Below are positions 53,661 through 64,000 of a stretch of 64,000 bases of DNA, in pieces. Source of the DNA: Torreya grandis (Eukaryota > Streptophyta > Pinopsida > Cupressales > Taxaceae). The stretch covers positions 372,001-436,000 of the forward strand of contig JARHVA010006305.1 of NCBI GenBank assembly GCA_037957365.1, read 5' to 3'. The translations under genes were made by a program, and so were the position numbers. Every line of letters starts with the position of its first letter. Position 1 is the stretch's first letter. The notes beneath the pieces are model-generated. The model was not told the DNA's origin. It did not search any database and saw only the letters and a program-made list of their open reading frames with translations.

Positions 53661-53989
53661 AGATCTCCCAACAATATTAAGTGATTTTTCATGCTTATTG
53701 AAAGGAGATGGAGTGGAGATAGAGATCTTGTGTCTTCTGACTATATCTTCTAAAACGTTCATTCTCTTCAAATACCTAATTTTTACATAACCAATCTCCT
53801 CACAAAAGGAGCATACAATTCTAGACTTATTTTTTGATTTAGAAGACTCCTTGGGATTAGAGTTATTTCCTTTGGTTTTAGTGGCACTTTGAGATGGAGG
53901 AGTGGTTTTGGGTATTATTTTTTATTTTCCCTTGCCCTTAGGATGAGATGCTAATAAGGCATTTTGAGAGATAGAAGACTTAAGGTTAG

Positions 53990-54502
53990 ACAATTTGGAT
54001 TATTCCCTAGTAAGTCTTTCACAAAATAACTCTAAATTAGGTATTTTGAATGTGGCACCTAAGGCATTAATGCTAGATAAAAAGGTATGATAAAAGATTT
54101 GTAATGGACCGTTCAACTTAGATAGAATTAGGTAAACACACTCTTTATCTTTTTGTCTCTTCCACTCCCCTTCAATTATCTCAACAAGTTATTGAACTTA
54201 GTAAGATATTCTACAATAGATAGAAAATATTTAGGATTGAGAGAAGTGATCTCTACTTCAAGATGCATTGATCTCATGTGATCCACCTTACCAAATAAAC
54301 CCTTTAATTTTTCCCATATTTTGAAAGGAGAGTCACATCCTTCCAAATGAAAAAAAAGACTATCACTTAAATAAGTTCTTATCAAACCTATAAACTCATC
54401 AAATTTGCATTGGTGTTGAAATTTATCATGTTCTCTAGTGAATACTTGTTGTGTTGATGTCATTAAGGCCCATAATCCTTTGTGTTTAATGATTATTTCC
54501 AT
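53990..54502 (-). pseudogene. Copia gag
   Basis: Minus strand LWALMTSTQQVFTREHDKFQ, LSDSLFFHLEGCDSPFKIWE, KLKGLFGKVDHMRSMHLEVE and IVEYLTKFNNLL: the helical gag core of copia elements. Frames break toward the knuckle. Confidence 0.75.
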
Positions 54503-55531
54503 TCTTAGTCTCCATATGTGATAATTATGTGTTTTTAATGGCTCACACTATTATAATGTAGAATAAGAAGCCATTCTAGGAAATCACCAAAGAGTAAAAT
54601 AATGCAAAAGGGTCCACAAATCAGCACCAAGATAATGCCCCAAAATATTTTGTATTGAGCTCCCTCCTAAAATTTGGCACTTTATAATTTTAGCATGATT
54701 AAAAAATAAATGGGATAAATAGATCAGTCATAGAAAATAATACACTTTTGATAAAAGTGGCACTCAAATCCAAGTAGCCAATCAAACGTTATTATAAAAT
54801 CCATTTTTGCATAGTTAATGGCCTATTTTACTAAGTTTATACAATTTTCTTGAATGCACTTAAGTAAAAAAGAAGCAGACAGAGCCATGCAACTAGTCAT
54901 TGGAAATGGAATTAAACCATAGAGCATTACAAAGATTCAAATTTTTTTCCTATAATATATTGTTTTTATTTAAAAAATATTAAAAAATCTTTAAAACTCA
55001 TTTCCTACTATATATATGTATGTATGTATTCAGTAAAAGTTAATAAAACTATGATAAATTTTGCATTCCTCAATAAAATTCAAATATTTAAATTGATTTA
55101 GAAATATAAAAACAAGGTGCATAAAACCTAGAAAAGTTTTGGCATGATTCTGTAGACTTAGAGAGAAATTTGTAGAAAAAGACATTTTTAATGAAAAACA
55201 TAAAAATACACTTGTAAATGATACATCTAGAATTAAATGTCTAACTGGAACAAAGTTGATTATATATCTAACTTTTTTAGACACCTTAGATGCAACAAAC
55301 AAGTCAGATTTGCTCCATGAAGCTCTAAAAATGTGCCTACAACAAAAAATGCAAAATCCGTCTAAAATCTAGAAATTTTTGCACACCTTTCTAATTCTCA
55401 GGACCACCCAAAGATGATGCAAGAGAAGAGCATACTTAGTATGACAAGAATATATATGGAAAGAAGAATATCTATGTAATGATCAAAAGTCCTTGCCACA
55501 AACTCCAAATAGATGCCTCTAACAACTCCTA
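54503..55531 (-). other. Copia leader
   Basis: About 1 kb between primer site and gag, AT-rich with a short TATATATGTATGTATGTAT run near 55010-55030. Longer than most copia leaders, so a small further insertion is possible, but I see no ends. Confidence 0.45.
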
Positions 55532-55542
55532 CTCTGATACCA
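55532..55542 (-). promoter_or_regulatory. Primer-binding site of the Copia element (initiator Met)
   Basis: Minus strand TGGTATCAGAG directly after the LTR end, the standard plant initiator-Met primer site. Confidence 0.9.
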
Positions 55543-55658
55543 TGAAAGGAATAAAAACTAGATCGTTTCAAGCCTCAAAGATCTATGGTGTTAGTAGAAA
55601 ATCACATTCATAAAAATAATAATTTGAAATAAATTTAACAACATAAACTTAGAAATAC
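55543..55658 (-). repeat. 5' LTR of the Copia element, outer fragment
   Basis: TGAAAGGAATAAAAAC... aligns with 29131 onward (CTACGGTGTTAGTAGAA block). It is broken at the AATAC target of element 3 and continues at 61119. Confidence 0.87.
55654..55658. repeat. Target site duplication AATAC, left copy of element 3
   Basis: Found again at 61119-61123. The uninterrupted LTR at 29131 has one GATAC here, as expected for a single pre-insertion site. Confidence 0.85.
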
Positions 55659-56638
55659 TATCATGTTCATATTTTGATGGGGACATAATGGAAGACCCTT
55701 AGCCTTAAAACCCTTCCTGAAGGTTAAGGGACAAATTTAGAGAGAAGCAAGGATTGAAATGTTTTAAGTAAATATGTGTAAAATTACTTTATGTTTTCAA
55801 ATTCACTTAAAATAGGGGCATTTAAAGGTTTTGGATGACTTATTTGATTTTTTAAAAATAAAAAAAAGGGAAAAAGGAAAAGATCAATAGAAAGGACCTA
55901 TTAAGACCTTTTTACATCCCCCCCCTACATTTTTGGGCACTACACTTGGGAGGATTAAATAAAGCAAAAGAAGGATAAATTGAGCATTAACGTCTAATTT
56001 TGATAATGATTTTCCTAGAGTCTAAGCATGGAAAGTAAGGGTTTGCACTTGGAGGATGAAAACCCTTCAAGAGAGCTAAATTAAGGACATAAACCCTTGG
56101 ATTCGGTCCTAGAGCAACTGATCACAGAGTTGTATTGAACATAAAAGTGATAATAAAAGGGTGTTTTTAACACTAAAGATCATTTATAGGAGAATCAAAT
56201 TAGTAGAGGAGATGGACATATGCATTTAGGGGTTGTCCCAGGGCAACAAACCACTTTTGGAGGGTTGCAAAATTCACCAAGGGGCAACAATTGAGCTTAG
56301 AGATTGAGCGACCCACTTTGGGGTCATCCTAAGGCATTTTGAGGTGTGGAACAACCAAACATAATATTTTTGTTATTTTATATGATTTTTATAGTCAAAT
56401 AATTATCCAAAAATCAAGCTTTTAACTAATTATTTGACCTATAATTTTCATATAAATTTTGCTATTTTTGGAGATCTGGAATATTATTTTTGGAGCTGAT
56501 TCTAAGTCATTTACAACATTATTTTGTCAATTTTAGATTACTAGGCTTTGTATAATTTTTTTTTAAATTAATATTTGTTCATTGGAATGATTGAATAAAT
56601 CCTTTGTTTATCTAATATCCCTTGAAAGGGACATCACA
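55659..56638 (+). repeat. 5' LTR of element 3
   Basis: Starts TATCATGTTCATATTTTG (TG has become TA) and ends GAAAGGGACATCACA. The start is fixed by the target duplication. Confidence 0.85.
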
Positions 56639-56639
56639 G

Positions 56640-56652
56640 TGGTATCAGAGCC
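56640..56652 (+). promoter_or_regulatory. Primer-binding site of element 3 (initiator Met)
   Basis: TGGTATCAGAGCC one base after the LTR end: the classic initiator-Met site, kept exactly. Confidence 0.95.
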
Positions 56653-57104
56653 AAATCTTGGCTAGCTGTGGGTTTTGTAATGATACATACAAGAAGTATA
56701 TTACTTGACAAGTAAAAAGAAAGTGGGGGATATTACACACATGAAAGACATGTCATACCAAGATTAATCAAGGGAAGAGGTAGAAAAATAGAGAAGAACA
56801 AAGGCTTCATAGGTACACACAAGCCTAAGAACAAATGATGGCTATGATGGTAGAATTTGTGTGAACAATGAAGGAGTGGAAGGGTGACAAGCCATCCAAT
56901 GGGGATGGTAGTGCTTCAGGAAATCACAATGTCTTAGATCAGTCCTCTAAGGGTTTATGAGGAGATTCACATAGGCCTAACCAACCTACCTTTTTACAAG
57001 ATGAGGTGGCCATTATTGAGGGGGAAGTACAACCCTCATTAAGGGACATCGTGTTAAAATATTATGATGAATACATGACATATATATCCCCTTTTAGGGA
57101 GTAA

Positions 57105-58050
57105 ATGGATTTTTCAGATTTCACTTCTTGGAAATATGGTCAAATACAAGGAACTAGGGCTGGCCACAAGTACAAGGGTAACCAAGGAGAACTCCGCCAC
57201 TCTTTGGGTAAGTTTATACTTTCAAATTTTGATGGTTCCCCTAAAAGTTTAGCTAGGGATTGGATCCAAAAAGTAGATACCTATTTTTCACTAAGACTTA
57301 TGCTAGAAAAGAGGCCATTTAGTTTGCTACCTTGCACTTGGAAGAGGCTACCCATGAATGGTGGTATCATGGTTTTATTACTTAGTGTCACCAACTCATT
57401 TGATCTCATGAGGAATTCAGTAAAAGGATTATTAAGAAATTTGATAGAGTTAAATCAAAATTGCATTTTAGAGAATTTGGCTCAACTAAAATAAAAAGAC
57501 ACAATGGTGGGTTATGTAACTGAGTTTTAAAGGATTTTGGTTATGGTGATAGATGTTGTAGAAAGGATGTTAGTGTTTCTCTTCATGGAAATTTTGATGT
57601 ATTCAATTAGAGGATTAGTCAAAGCTTTTGATCCTTCCACTCTCCAAAGAGCCATTCAAAAGCTTCTTGATCTTGAGTCCTCAATGCCACAAGGTAAAAT
57701 AATGCCCTTTAATTTTAAAAATACTAATATTTTTAAGCTTTATGGATAGAAAAAAAATAATAATTAGGGGAAACCAAGGGGAAACAATTTTGGGCCACCT
57801 AGATCAACTCCTTTGGGGTAATTAGACAAGCAAAACTAGTAGGGTTTGGGGTAGTAAAAAGAGCTACCAAGAAGGAGTTTTGAAATAAGAAATGAATTAA
57901 GAATAAACAAACTATGTTTTGATTGCAAATACCCTTGCTCATTGGGTCATAATTTCCATAAAAAAGGTCAGGTACATGAAATTACGATGCATTTAGATGG
58001 AGAAGATGATGATGTTGAAGACGAGGTAACCACCTATGAAGAGGAGTACT
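57105..58050 (+). pseudogene. gag: Element 3 gag with zinc knuckle
   Basis: Frame of 57105 holds GKFILSNFDGSPKSLARDWI and QKVDTYFSLRLM, the gag core start of Ty3/gypsy chromovirus-type elements. It is open to a TAA at 57492; later parts are in shifted frames. At 57915-57956 the frame reads LCFDCKYPCSLGHNFHKKGQ, a knuckle with C-x2-C...G-H in which the last Cys has become Phe. An acidic linker EDDDVEDEVTTYEEEY follows, as in this family. No start codon can be assigned with confidence. Confidence 0.8.
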
Positions 58051-58079
58051 AGGAAGTTTTTGGAGGGGAAGATTTAGAA

Positions 58080-58498
58080 GGCAACTTTGATTCCCTATCA
58101 GGTACACTAAAGTTCTATCCCTTTCATGTGAAGGTAAGTTTAAAAGGTATGGAGGTCACTTTATTATTAATAGTGGAGCCACACATAATTTCATTGATAA
58201 AAAGTTAGTGGCTTTATGTGGTTTACAGTCTATAGAATTCAATGGTTTTCATGTAACTATGGTGGATGGCTTCACCATCCCTTTCACCACAAAAATTCCC
58301 AAGCTAAGTATAATTATGGGAACACCTCTCATTGAAGATGATTTTTATGTAGTTGGTATTGGATAAACTAACCTTGTGCTTGGTATATAATGGTTTCAAT
58401 CTCTTGGGGAGTACACCCAAAACTACCAAACCATGGAGATCAAATTTAATGAAAATGGGAAGGAAGTGGTTTTTCATGGGTTCAAGATAGGGCACTAA
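58080..58498 (+). pseudogene. Element 3 protease, catalytic Asp lost
   Basis: After a one-base frame change in the TTATTATTAA run near 58160 the frame reads INSGATHNFIDKKLV, where the catalytic D-S-G has become N-S-G (58169-58177). Then VDGFTIPF, IEDDFYVVGI, a stop, NLVLGI, a stop, WFQSLGEYTQNY and IKFNENGKEVVFHGFKIGH with TAA at 58496-58498. Order and spacing are those of chromovirus proteases. It ends where RT should begin. Confidence 0.83.
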
Positions 58499-60116
58499 AG
58501 GGGGGCTTGTCCAAGAGAGTGGAAAGTATGATAAAGGAAGAAATTTATATTGGGGCATCTAGGCAAACATAATTTTTTGAGTTTGGACAACCAACTATCA
58601 TAAAAGAAAAAATTATCATTGATGACAAATGGAGTGAAGGTATGATGGGAAAGATCTCCCAATGTGAAAAATGAAATATGAAGAGTCTATGGCAGCCCCT
58701 AAGGTATGAGAAAGATTTACAAAACTCTATGTACATCAGTTGGTTTTTAAACACATTGTAGTATGTATCCTAATGCATGTTAGTATGAGAGGTTTGTTGC
58801 AAAAAAATAATGATGTTGGGGTTTTGATATTCATAATGAGTCATTCAGCTAACCCTTTCCTTTTCTATTTTAGGACATTATGCTTAATTTGGATATTTGG
58901 GAAGTTTTAAAATCCATGTTTTAGGAAAAAACAAGGAATCTAAAAATGAATTGGGAAAGATTTTTCAAACACATTCAAAAAATTATGAGTGTTTTGGGCC
59001 ATTCCAGACTATCATACAAGTTGAAAATATGTTTCATAAAGTTCCAATCCAGTGGAGAGAACATGTTCAAAATATGAAATCAAAGGGCCACTTGGTACCG
59101 TCATGAAAGAGGGAAAAAATCATCTACTTCAGCTAGGTATGTAAGTTTGGAATTTTTTTGAAAGGGGAAATAAACATCCCACTACAAGGTCTATTTTTGA
59201 AAAATAGGGTATGTTTTTCTTAAAGTACAAAGGACAGAGTATTACTCCACCTTGTCAAGGAAAGCAACATCCACACTTGGGGAAACCAATTTGTGTTTCC
59301 AAAACCCCCAAGGTACATAAGAAGGGAAGCTATTTGATATCTTACAAATCTGATTTCATTTGTATGATCATACACACTAAGAAGTTGAATGGATATCACA
59401 AGGTTATAAGGAAACAAGGTAGTTGTGTGACAAAGAAGTTGGTTCACTCCAAACCCAAGGCACAATAAAATGGTGGGGTGAAAAGGGATTTAACATCCCT
59501 ACACATAAAATTTCAGTTCTAAGGGTGCATCATGGGAGAAATTTGATGGTTTTTTTCAGCTATCATGTGTTGTATACAAAAGGGTACACTTGGGGCAGCA
59601 AGATGGAAAAGAGAAAAGGTGGTGAATTTAAGATTAATAAGGTTGAGAAGGGTTGCATACTTAGTGACATTCATAAATTGGAAGCCATGTTTCATAATCC
59701 AATCTTATTTAATATCCCTCAAGATAAATGAAAAAGAGTTGTTTTCACTAACATGTTTGTTTCATGTGCAGATAAGGAGACAAGGGCAATCAAATCCATC
59801 ACAAACAAAGATTACCTAGCTAGAATACCAATTTCCAGCCACCTGTATGATGACAAATTCCAAGATTCTCTTACTTCTAACATCTTAGAAACATCTTTTG
59901 AATACATGGGGTCAAGAAGAAGAAATGGAAACATAAGGTGCTACTAGTTTTATATTTTCAATTTGTTTAAGTCATACAAAAGCTTTGTATGCAGCTGTAA
60001 CAAACATCACGAAGAAGGGTATCTTCCTTAGAAAGGGCCTAGATTTGGATTTGGCACAAAGAAAACCATGGAGATAGCTTTTTTGTTGTTTCTATTGTTT
60101 GAGGAGAAGTAATTTT
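58499..60116 (+). other. Element 3 interior after protease, unrecognised
   Basis: About 1.6 kb in the place of pol. Several short open frames exist (59211-59468, 59423-59731), but none shows an RT, RNase H or integrase motif, and I do not count them as genes. The sequence may be replaced or heavily rearranged pol. Confidence 0.5.
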
Positions 60117-60129
60117 GGATAGGGAGGAT
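60117..60129 (+). promoter_or_regulatory. Polypurine tract of element 3
   Basis: GGATAGGGAGGAT directly before the 3' LTR; partly decayed. Confidence 0.65.
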
Positions 60130-61118
60130 TTTGATGTCCCTCTTTTGATGGGGACATGATGGAAGACCCTTAGCCTTAAAACTCTTACTGGGGGATAAGG
60201 GACAAATTTAGAGGGAAATAAGGATTGGAATGTTTTTAAGTAAATATGTGTAAAATTAATTTTTAAAAAGTACTTTATGTTTTGAAATTTACTAAAAATA
60301 GGGAACTTTAAGGGTTTTGGATGACTTAAGTGATTTTATAAAAATAAAAGAAAAAAAGGGAAAAAGGAAAATATTATAAGAAATAACCTATTAAGATCCT
60401 TAAAATTTATCCTTCCTCCCTAATTTTGGGTGATACACTTGGGAGGACTACATAAATCAAAGAAAGGATCAATTAAACATTCATGTCTAATTTTGATAAT
60501 GATTTTTCTAGAGTCTAAGCATGAAAAGCAAGGTCTTATACTTGGAGGACATAAACCCTTCAAGAGAGTTGAATCAAAGATGGAAACCCTTGGATTCAAA
60601 CTTAGAGAAACTCATCATAGAGCTTTATTAATTATAAAAGTGATAAGACAAGGGTTTTTTTAACACTAAAGATCATTTATAGGAGAATAAAACAAGTAGA
60701 GGAGTTGGACACATGAATTCAGGGGCTTTCCTATGGTAGTGAACCACTTTTAGAGGGTTGTGAACTTCATCAGGAGGTAGGGGTTGAGCTTGGAGGTTGG
60801 GCGACCCACTTTGGGATCCTCCTAAGGCATTTGGAGGTGTGGAACAACCAGACATAATTTTATATCATTTTATCTTATTTTTCCAACTAGATAATTGTAT
60901 AAAAAATAGGCTTTTAGTTGATTATTTATCCTATAATTTTTATTATTTTTGGGGATCTAGAATATTTTTTTGGATCTGATTTCAAGTCATTTACAACATT
61001 ATTTTTTCAATTTTTGATTGATAGGGTTTGCAGTAAAATTCTAAAAATTAATATTTAATCATTGGATTGATTGAATAAATCTTTTGTTTATCTAATATCC
61101 CTTAGAAGGGACATTATA
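60130..61118 (+). repeat. 3' LTR of element 3
   Basis: Starts TTTGATGTCCCTCTTTTG, ends GAAGGGACATTATA (CA decayed to TA), followed by AATAC. Confidence 0.85.
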
Positions 61119-61543
61119 AATACATATGTAAAATAAAGAGCAGTAATATCATATATTATATCTCCAAAGCTTGTCTAATATAATTAATATGCCTTGCATG
61201 TATATATAAACAAGGAAAATCAATCCTAACTAAGAGATTAAACTAAGTAATTAATCATAACTAAGATATCAAGCTAAGTGATCAATCATAACTAAGAGAT
61301 CAAACATAACTAAGAGATCAAGTTAGAGATAAAACTTAGGACTAAGAGATAACTATCCCTAAATGATAGAAACAACTAGATAATATCCACATAATATCTA
61401 AGAGATAACTATATAATATCTCATAATATCTAAAATAAGATAAATAAAATATTCACACATAAGTGAGTGGGAATAACTAAATAAAAATAAATAATAATGA
61501 ACCTAGGTGAACATGAGCTAAGGTAAATAACCTACTCTAAAAA
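61119..61543 (-). repeat. 5' LTR of the Copia element, inner fragment
   Basis: Continues the LTR broken at 55658 (ATACATATGTAAAATAAAG, then the CTAAGAGATCAA units) up to CCTACTCTAAAA. ATTAA follows at 61544-61548. Confidence 0.87.
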
Positions 61544-61548
61544 TTAAA
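61544..61548. repeat. Target site duplication ATTAA, right copy of the Copia element
   Basis: Identical to 29126-29130. Confidence 0.88.
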
Positions 61549-61711
61549 GGGTCAAAATAATACTTTGAGTGAATTAGTCACACCATAAAATCAACACTTG
61601 AAAATGTTTACCAAACCTATTCCAAATCATGCCAATCAATCTAAATATCAATATAATGTTAATGTGATAGCTCAAATTCAACCATCTTAGTATTATAACA
61701 CTTTCCTAATT

Positions 61712-62203
61712 GATATATTGGTAGATGTGTTCAATGTTATGCATTTAAAGAGCCTCCTCTAATTATATGATCATGACATTAAAGAGGATGACTATAACAA
61801 CGGATCACTCTTCATTCAATTTTTCATAGATACACATTCAAGGCCAATAAATAGAATTATAATTGGTAATGGTTAAAGTATAGACATGTGCATGATTAAA
61901 TATATTATTAATATTGGATATAATCAAATGAATCTAGTTGGTAAAACCTTGATTATTAAAGGATATGATGATATAACTAATAAAATATGTGGAGACATTA
62001 TCTTACTTATCACAGTGGGCACTAAGACCATTTTAGCTTGACTTCATGTATAAATAGCTAATGAGACATATGGAGTATAACTTAGAGAATGTTGGCTTAA
62101 TCAGATGAAACTAATTCCATCAACACTACATGAGTGCTTGAAAATCAGCCATGAAAATAAATTAATAACTATCGAAGACACTACCTATGAACCTTTAACA
62201 TAA
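61712..62203 (+). pseudogene. Relic Ty3/gypsy protease of another lineage
   Basis: One frame of 164 codons with five internal stops. It reads RIIIGNG-stop-SIDMCMIKYI, LVGKTLIIKGYDD, KICGDIILLITVGTKTILA and LNQMKLIPSTLHECLKISHE. In the family the active site is D-N-G-S with N-(M/V)-C after it, then I-x-G(F/Y)D, G-x-(I/L)-x-L-x-(I/L)-x-(I/V)-G and PSTLHQ(K/C)-(V/F)KF; the order and spacing fit, with Asp now Gly. Element 1 has the parallel block CIPSTLHRCVKF. It lies in DNA that predates the Copia insertion, so it is among the oldest relics here. Confidence 0.72.
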
Positions 62204-62733
62204 GTTTAAAACAAGGTGTTATCTAAAGAGTTACCAAATAAGCTTTTCACACAAACTTGAGAAAATGCACCCAAAATTCAATTACCTATTCTTTCAAGTA
62301 CCAAAATAATATTATCACAACCTCTTACATTAAATATATAACACCTACTAAATATATAATCATTTTCCATGCTATTCGAATAACTAAAAAGTGTTACTTC
62401 ATAAAAGGATAGAAAAGTTAACTCAATTGTTATTGTAAATGCCTAGTTTTGGTACAAATCATGTATTTGCATTGTCTTTTTCATGATTTAGTATATTTAG
62501 TTTATTTTCTTACTTTATGAACTTAGTGATATACTTTCCCTTTTCAATGGACCCTTCATAGTCTTGTGTATTCCATATTTTCTCATGAACATTTTTAGAT
62601 CTATTATTTTCCTACATCAAATTACATCTAGTTATATTATAATTCATTTTGGTCTCTGTTTCATGCATCTTCTCTCTTAAATTTTTATATAATAGTCAAA
62701 AAGTGGTCTTGACCTCTTACAAATAAATCTATA
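62204..62733. other. Unassigned stretch
   Basis: Possibly more of the relic element (Leu/Ser-rich with stops up to about 62440), then AT-rich sequence. No motif that I can support. Confidence 0.4.
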
Positions 62734-63500
62734 GGGATTAGGGATTATGAGGGATGAGGAGGGAGTGATTAGGGATGATGAGGGTGGTGAAGGTCAATGG
62801 AGGAGTGATTAAAGATGATTAGGGATAGTGAAAGTCAATGAGGGAATGATTAGGGACAATGAAGAATGATTATCTAGAGTGGTTAGGGGTGGTGAAGAAT
62901 GAGTTATAAGTGATCAGGGATGATGGAGGGATAATGAGCAAGTGAAATTAACACAAAGTGGTCATTTGATGTGTGTAGGTCATCAATGTGATCTATGTTG
63001 CCCCAATCACATCACTTTGGATCAAGTTTGAAGTTAGTGGTTTGTAAATTTCAATTTTAGAAAACCTAGGACTCCTAAAAATGTTAGAAAGTAATTTAAA
63101 AGGTAAAAAAACCTAAAAATGACTATATGTTTAGAAAAAATAGATATCAATTGTAAAAGTTATGCCCTGAAATCATAGGTTCAATATTGAGACCTTAAAA
63201 ATGTCTAAGTACTAACCAAATTGGATTTGAAAAAATAATTTTACACATCTTAAGACATGTAGATGTGAGATAAATTCTATTAGATGTAGAGTGACCCTAA
63301 TTTATTATATTTAATTAAATAAATTTAAAGTATAAGAAATATATAAAAATTTATTTTTGTAGATATCAACTTTAAGTAGATATTACCTACTTAAATATAT
63401 TTTTGTGTTTTTGGGTGTAAAGTAATAGGAACATGTACACATTCCTAATAATGCATAGGCATTCCTAATAATGGTTACACGTTATTGAAATTTAAATTTA
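62700..63500. repeat. Inverted partner of 15728-16880
   Basis: Reverse complement follows the left copy: minisatellite, GGAGTCCTAGGTTTTCT, GAACCTATGATTTCAGGGCA, GGGTCACTCTACATCTAATAGA, TACTTTAAATTTATTTAA and AGGAATGCCTATGCATTA. By eye about 70-75% alike. Similarity fades near 63500. Confidence 0.65.
62734..62945. repeat. Degenerate minisatellite, inverted copy
   Basis: GGGATTAGGGATTATGAGGG and GTGATTAGGGATGATGAGG-type units, shorter than the 535-bp counterpart at 16340. Confidence 0.78.
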
Positions 63501-63510
63501 AAGAATCAAG

Positions 63511-64000
63511 CCTTTTAGCTCAGAAATGGCTTAGAATCTCAAGCCAAAGGTCTGGACTTGTCAATCTATAGCTGAGTCCAAGAGTTTTGATAGAAAACAA
63601 AAAATTTCAACTTCCATTGACAAATACACTATAGATTTCAATAACTAAAATTCAAAAAATTATTACCATGACAACGTGCACACTCTCCTCTTTCCAAATA
63701 TATGATTTTTATAAATTTTTAATTATTTTAAGGGTTCAAACTATGTTGATTACTAGCTATACCTTTTTCAAGCCATTACTTGCCACAAATATACATGCAT
63801 GTTTTTTTAATTTATATTTCATTGATCTAAGTGCAAAAAAAATTATATGGTCACAAATTAGGCCTAATTATATACACATTAAAAAAAACATTTTTTTGAG
63901 GTACTTAGGGAGGGCCACATGGCCGACTCTCTATTTTTTTATTAGTTTTCAAGATCTATTTACTTACAAAATTAATAAAAAATAAATATTCATTGAAAAA
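63511..64000. other. Unassigned right edge
   Basis: AT-rich, with no frame, repeat or motif that I can name. Confidence 0.4.

Larger units (their letters stand above)
55659..61118 (+). mobile_element. Element 3: chromovirus-like gag-protease element without RT
   Basis: 5460 bp; LTRs 55659-56638 (980 bp) and 60130-61118 (989 bp), AATAC duplication, initiator-Met primer site and a short polypurine tract. The 3.5-kb interior has gag, a zinc knuckle and protease, but no RT, RNase H or integrase. By-eye LTR divergence is roughly 10%. It lies in the Copia 5' LTR. Confidence 0.87.

Noticed and set aside
58897..59947. Open frames after the protease of element 3 as host genes
   Set aside because: They overlap in several frames, have no motif and lie within the element's LTRs.

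Overview
This window looks like gene-free plant nuclear DNA from a large, repeat-choked genome. I see no intact cellular gene, no rRNA or tRNA gene and no CRISPR array. Nearly everything that can be explained is LTR retrotransposon, most of it decayed and nested. The Tat-type Ty3/gypsy pol with a second RNase H, the Copia element and the very long-LTR non-autonomous element all point to a vascular plant. The size and age of the nest would suit a gymnosperm, but the sequence does not prove which plant it is.

Layout. (1) 11-1202: the primer site and 5' LTR of a minus-strand element that runs off the left edge, of the same family as element 2 below. (2) 1549-15677: element 1, a complete 14.1-kb Tat-lineage Ty3/gypsy element, plus strand, with two 1372-bp LTRs, target duplication CAAAT, gag with two CHHC zinc knuckles, protease, RT, RNase H, a second RNase H and integrase, killed mostly by in-frame stops. 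(3) 15728-17220: an old repeat with a TCATCCCTAATCACTCCC-type minisatellite; an inverted partner lies at 62700-63500. (4) 17226-28636: element B, 11.4 kb, minus strand, target duplication ATCCT; only a decayed Tat-type gag is left, with no pol. (5) 29131-61543: a decayed minus-strand Ty1/copia element (target duplication ATTAA) that holds further insertions. Near the end of its pol sits element 2 (29882-50690), a non-autonomous LTR element. Inside the 5' LTR of element 2 sits a 13.6-kb non-autonomous element (here LARD, 30769-44401) with LTRs of about 5.35 kb. In the 5' LTR of the Copia sits element 3 (55659-61118), a chromovirus-like gag-protease element without RT (target duplication AATAC). 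(6) 61712-62203: a relic protease of yet another Ty3/gypsy lineage.

How they relate. Element 1 was once autonomous. Element B and the LARD carry primer-binding sites sharing a core with element 1, so they may have been mobilised by Tat-type enzymes; this is inference. Order of events follows from the nesting: Copia first, then element 2 and element 3 into it, then the LARD into element 2. By-eye LTR divergence is about 4% for element 1 and clearly higher (roughly 9-20%) for the others, so element 1 is the youngest full insertion here.

The points I would look at first are a perfect 16-bp hairpin kept in both diverged LARD LTRs, clusters of a GACGTC palindrome in element 1, duplicated CHHC knuckle modules in its gag, and a 3' hairpin shared by elements 1 and B.
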